Source: an uncultured Clostridia bacterium (GTDB taxonomy: Bacteria > Bacillota > Clostridia > Christensenellales > Borkfalkiaceae). From it: a stretch of 6,963 bases of DNA. The notes under the pieces are model-generated. The model was not told where the DNA came from. It saw nothing but the letters and a program-made list of their open reading frames with translations, and made no database searches. The position numbers were made by a program, and so were the translations under genes. Below are positions 6,286 to 6,963 of this stretch, piece by piece. The stretch lies in assembly GCA_947630775.1 (NCBI GenBank), contig CANRIY010000080.1, positions 1-6,963 on the forward strand. The letters are read 5' to 3'. The stretch's first letter is position 1. Each line of letters opens with the position of its first letter.

Positions 6286-6730
6286 ACCCAAAAAGAAAAT
6301 TCTCTTTGTCTGCACGGGGAATACCTGCCGCTCACCGATGGCGGAAGCAGCGCTTCGGAAGGAGCTTCGGCGGAGAAAGATTGCGGGGTATACGGTTTCC
6401 TCCGCGGGACTCGCCGTAAGGCAGGGGGCGGCGCTCAGCGCGAACAGCGCACAGGCGCTCGCCGAGGCGGGGATCCCCGTCAATAAGACCTTCAAACCCA
6501 AAAAACTCACCGAAAAGATGCTCGACGGCGCCTATGTCGTCATCTGTATGACCGAAGCGCAGAGGAGCCTCGTCGCCCGTCCCAACGTAACGAGTTTTTA
6601 CGCGCTTGCGGGCAAGGATATCCCCGATCCCTACGGGCAGGGGATCGACGTCTACCGCGCGACCCTCCGCGCCATCCGCGAAGTCCTCCCGCTCGTCATC
6701 AAAACTTATTGCACGCCCGTGTCATTCTGA
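6266..6730 (+). CDS. ywlE: Low-molecular-weight phosphatase, probable protein-arginine phosphatase (YwlE-like)
   Basis: This 154-residue protein has the low-molecular-weight phosphatase fold signature near its N-terminus: CTGNTCRS with nucleophile C16 and phosphate-binding R22. The general-acid loop is IPDPYGQGIDVYR with D121. T20 occupies the position where YwlE has the Thr that favours phospho-arginine over phospho-tyrosine (the CTGNTCRS form), so removal of arginine phosphorylation made by a McsB-type kinase is the likely role. This is inference from one residue and from the neighbouring tsaC, an order also seen in Bacillus. The start overlaps the end of tsaC by 20 bp in another frame, with GGAGCGG (6256-6262) upstream, so translation is probably coupled. 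The last codons (YCTPVSF and stop) lie in a sequence that matches an intergenic repeat, so the C-terminal tail may be recent. Confidence 0.92.
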   Translation: MEQKKAEPKKKILFVCTGNTCRSPMAEAALRKELRRRKIAGYTVSSAGLAVRQGAALSANSAQALAEAGIPVNKTFKPKKLTEKMLDGAYVVICMTEAQRSLVARPNVTSFYALAGKDIPDPYGQGIDVYRATLRAIREVLPLVIKTYCTPVSF

Positions 6731-6733
6731 AGG
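6707..6733 (+). repeat. Interspersed repeat fragment at the end of ywlE
   Basis: TATTGCACG (6707-6715) followed by CCCGTGTCAT (6716-6725) matches TATTGCACG (137-145) and CCCGTTGTCAT (162-172), lacking a 16-bp middle part and one T. The fragment includes the final ywlE codons and its TGA (6728-6730). It is the leading edge of a repeat-rich gap that continues to about 6883. Confidence 0.5.
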
Positions 6734-6761
6734 AGCTCTGCGACCGCCCCGTCCCCGCGTG

Positions 6762-6795
6762 ATTCTGACCCTGAGCACAGTCGAAGGGGAAGAAT
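6762..6795. repeat. Imperfect palindromic repeat
   Basis: ATTCT (6762-6766) pairs with AGAAT (6791-6795), and within them CCCT pairs with AGGG, around GAGCACAGTCGA. The inner CTGAGC-CAGTCGAAGG text resembles the repeat at 171-197 (GTCGAGCGTAGTCGAGAC) and the half copy at 6873-6883, so it is probably another diverged member of the same family. No T-run follows it. Confidence 0.4.
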
Positions 6796-6821
6796 CCCGA
6801 GGAACGGGGTCCGACCCTCGG

Positions 6822-6883
6822 CGCCTCCTTGAGGGGGAGCTGTCGCGCTGTCCTTGCGCGACTGAGGGGGTGTCATCCTGAGC
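6822..6883 (-). repeat. Diverged, inverted copy of the 51-bp unit
   Basis: Read on the minus strand this contains ACACCCCCTCAGTC, then a 7-bp stem GTCGCGC/GCGCGAC (plus-strand 6842-6848 and 6856-6862), then AGCTCCCCCTCAAGGAGG. The order is the same as in the array at 3704-3832 but the orientation is opposite. The small stem differs in sequence from GTCACC/GGTGAC yet remains fully paired. The plus-strand end GGGGTGTCAT (6868-6877) equals the GGGGTGTCAT at 3676-3685, the recurring edge of these elements. Confidence 0.65.
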
Positions 6884-6920
6884 CGATGAACGTGGGGCGG
6901 AGAAATTGGAACAAAAGGTA

Positions 6921-6949
6921 ATGACAAAAAGACAGAGGTATGGTAGAAT
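6921..6949 (+). promoter_or_regulatory. Candidate sigma-A-type promoter for the next gene
   Basis: ATGACA (6921-6926, five of six matches to TTGACA) is followed by exactly 17 bp and TAGAAT (6944-6949, five of six to TATAAT). An upstream TG at 6941-6942 gives an extended -10 element. Transcription would begin about 6956, next to the ribosome binding site, so the leader would be very short. The target gene lies beyond the window. Confidence 0.5.
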
Positions 6950-6954
6950 AAAAG

Positions 6955-6961
6955 AAAGGAG
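6955..6961 (+). promoter_or_regulatory. Ribosome binding site for a gene beyond the window
   Basis: AAAGGAG at the very end of the window is a strong Shine-Dalgarno sequence. A start codon would be expected within about 10 bp past the edge. In Bacillus relatives an rpiB gene is often found downstream of ywlE, but nothing here identifies the gene. Confidence 0.5.
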
Positions 6962-6963
6962 AA

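Overview
The window looks like chromosomal DNA from a GC-rich member of the Bacillota, most likely Clostridia. The order tsaC then ywlE-type arginine phosphatase recalls the Bacillus ywlC-ywlE cluster. The gene families (DegV, PepF, a YwlE-type phosphatase) are typical of low-GC-group Gram-positives, although base composition here is high. The assignment below phylum level is inference only. No phage, plasmid, CRISPR, rRNA or tRNA features were seen.

Layout: positions 1-405 are intergenic, with hairpin-forming repeats and the leader of the first operon. A tight three-gene plus-strand cluster follows: a DegV/FakB-type fatty-acid-binding protein (406-1245), a small two-helix membrane protein of unknown function (1255-1800) and an M3-family oligoendopeptidase F (1841-3610). 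A 326-bp gap (3611-3936) is packed with palindromes and a 51-bp tandem repeat. A second plus-strand operon then runs dnaB (3937-5376), the Sua5/TsaC t6A-synthesis gene (5380-6285) and a YwlE-like protein-arginine phosphatase (6266-6730). These are separated by 3 bp and then overlapped by 20 bp. The last 233 bp carry more copies of the same repeat families and a good promoter plus ribosome binding site for a gene starting just beyond the window.

The genes are mostly housekeeping: lipid scavenging, peptide turnover, replication fork unwinding, tRNA modification and removal of arginine phosphorylation. I did not find an obvious new defence or mobile system. The most striking observation is that the otherwise well-conserved Sua5 protein lacks about 37 residues in its catalytic core, including the SxN half of the family's KxR...SxN signature, with the reading frame intact. 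The next most interesting is the intergenic repeat system. Its units are inverted relative to each other at different loci and keep a stem by compensatory changes, one unit is interrupted by an inverted-repeat insert, and one element supplies the last codons and stop of the phosphatase gene.
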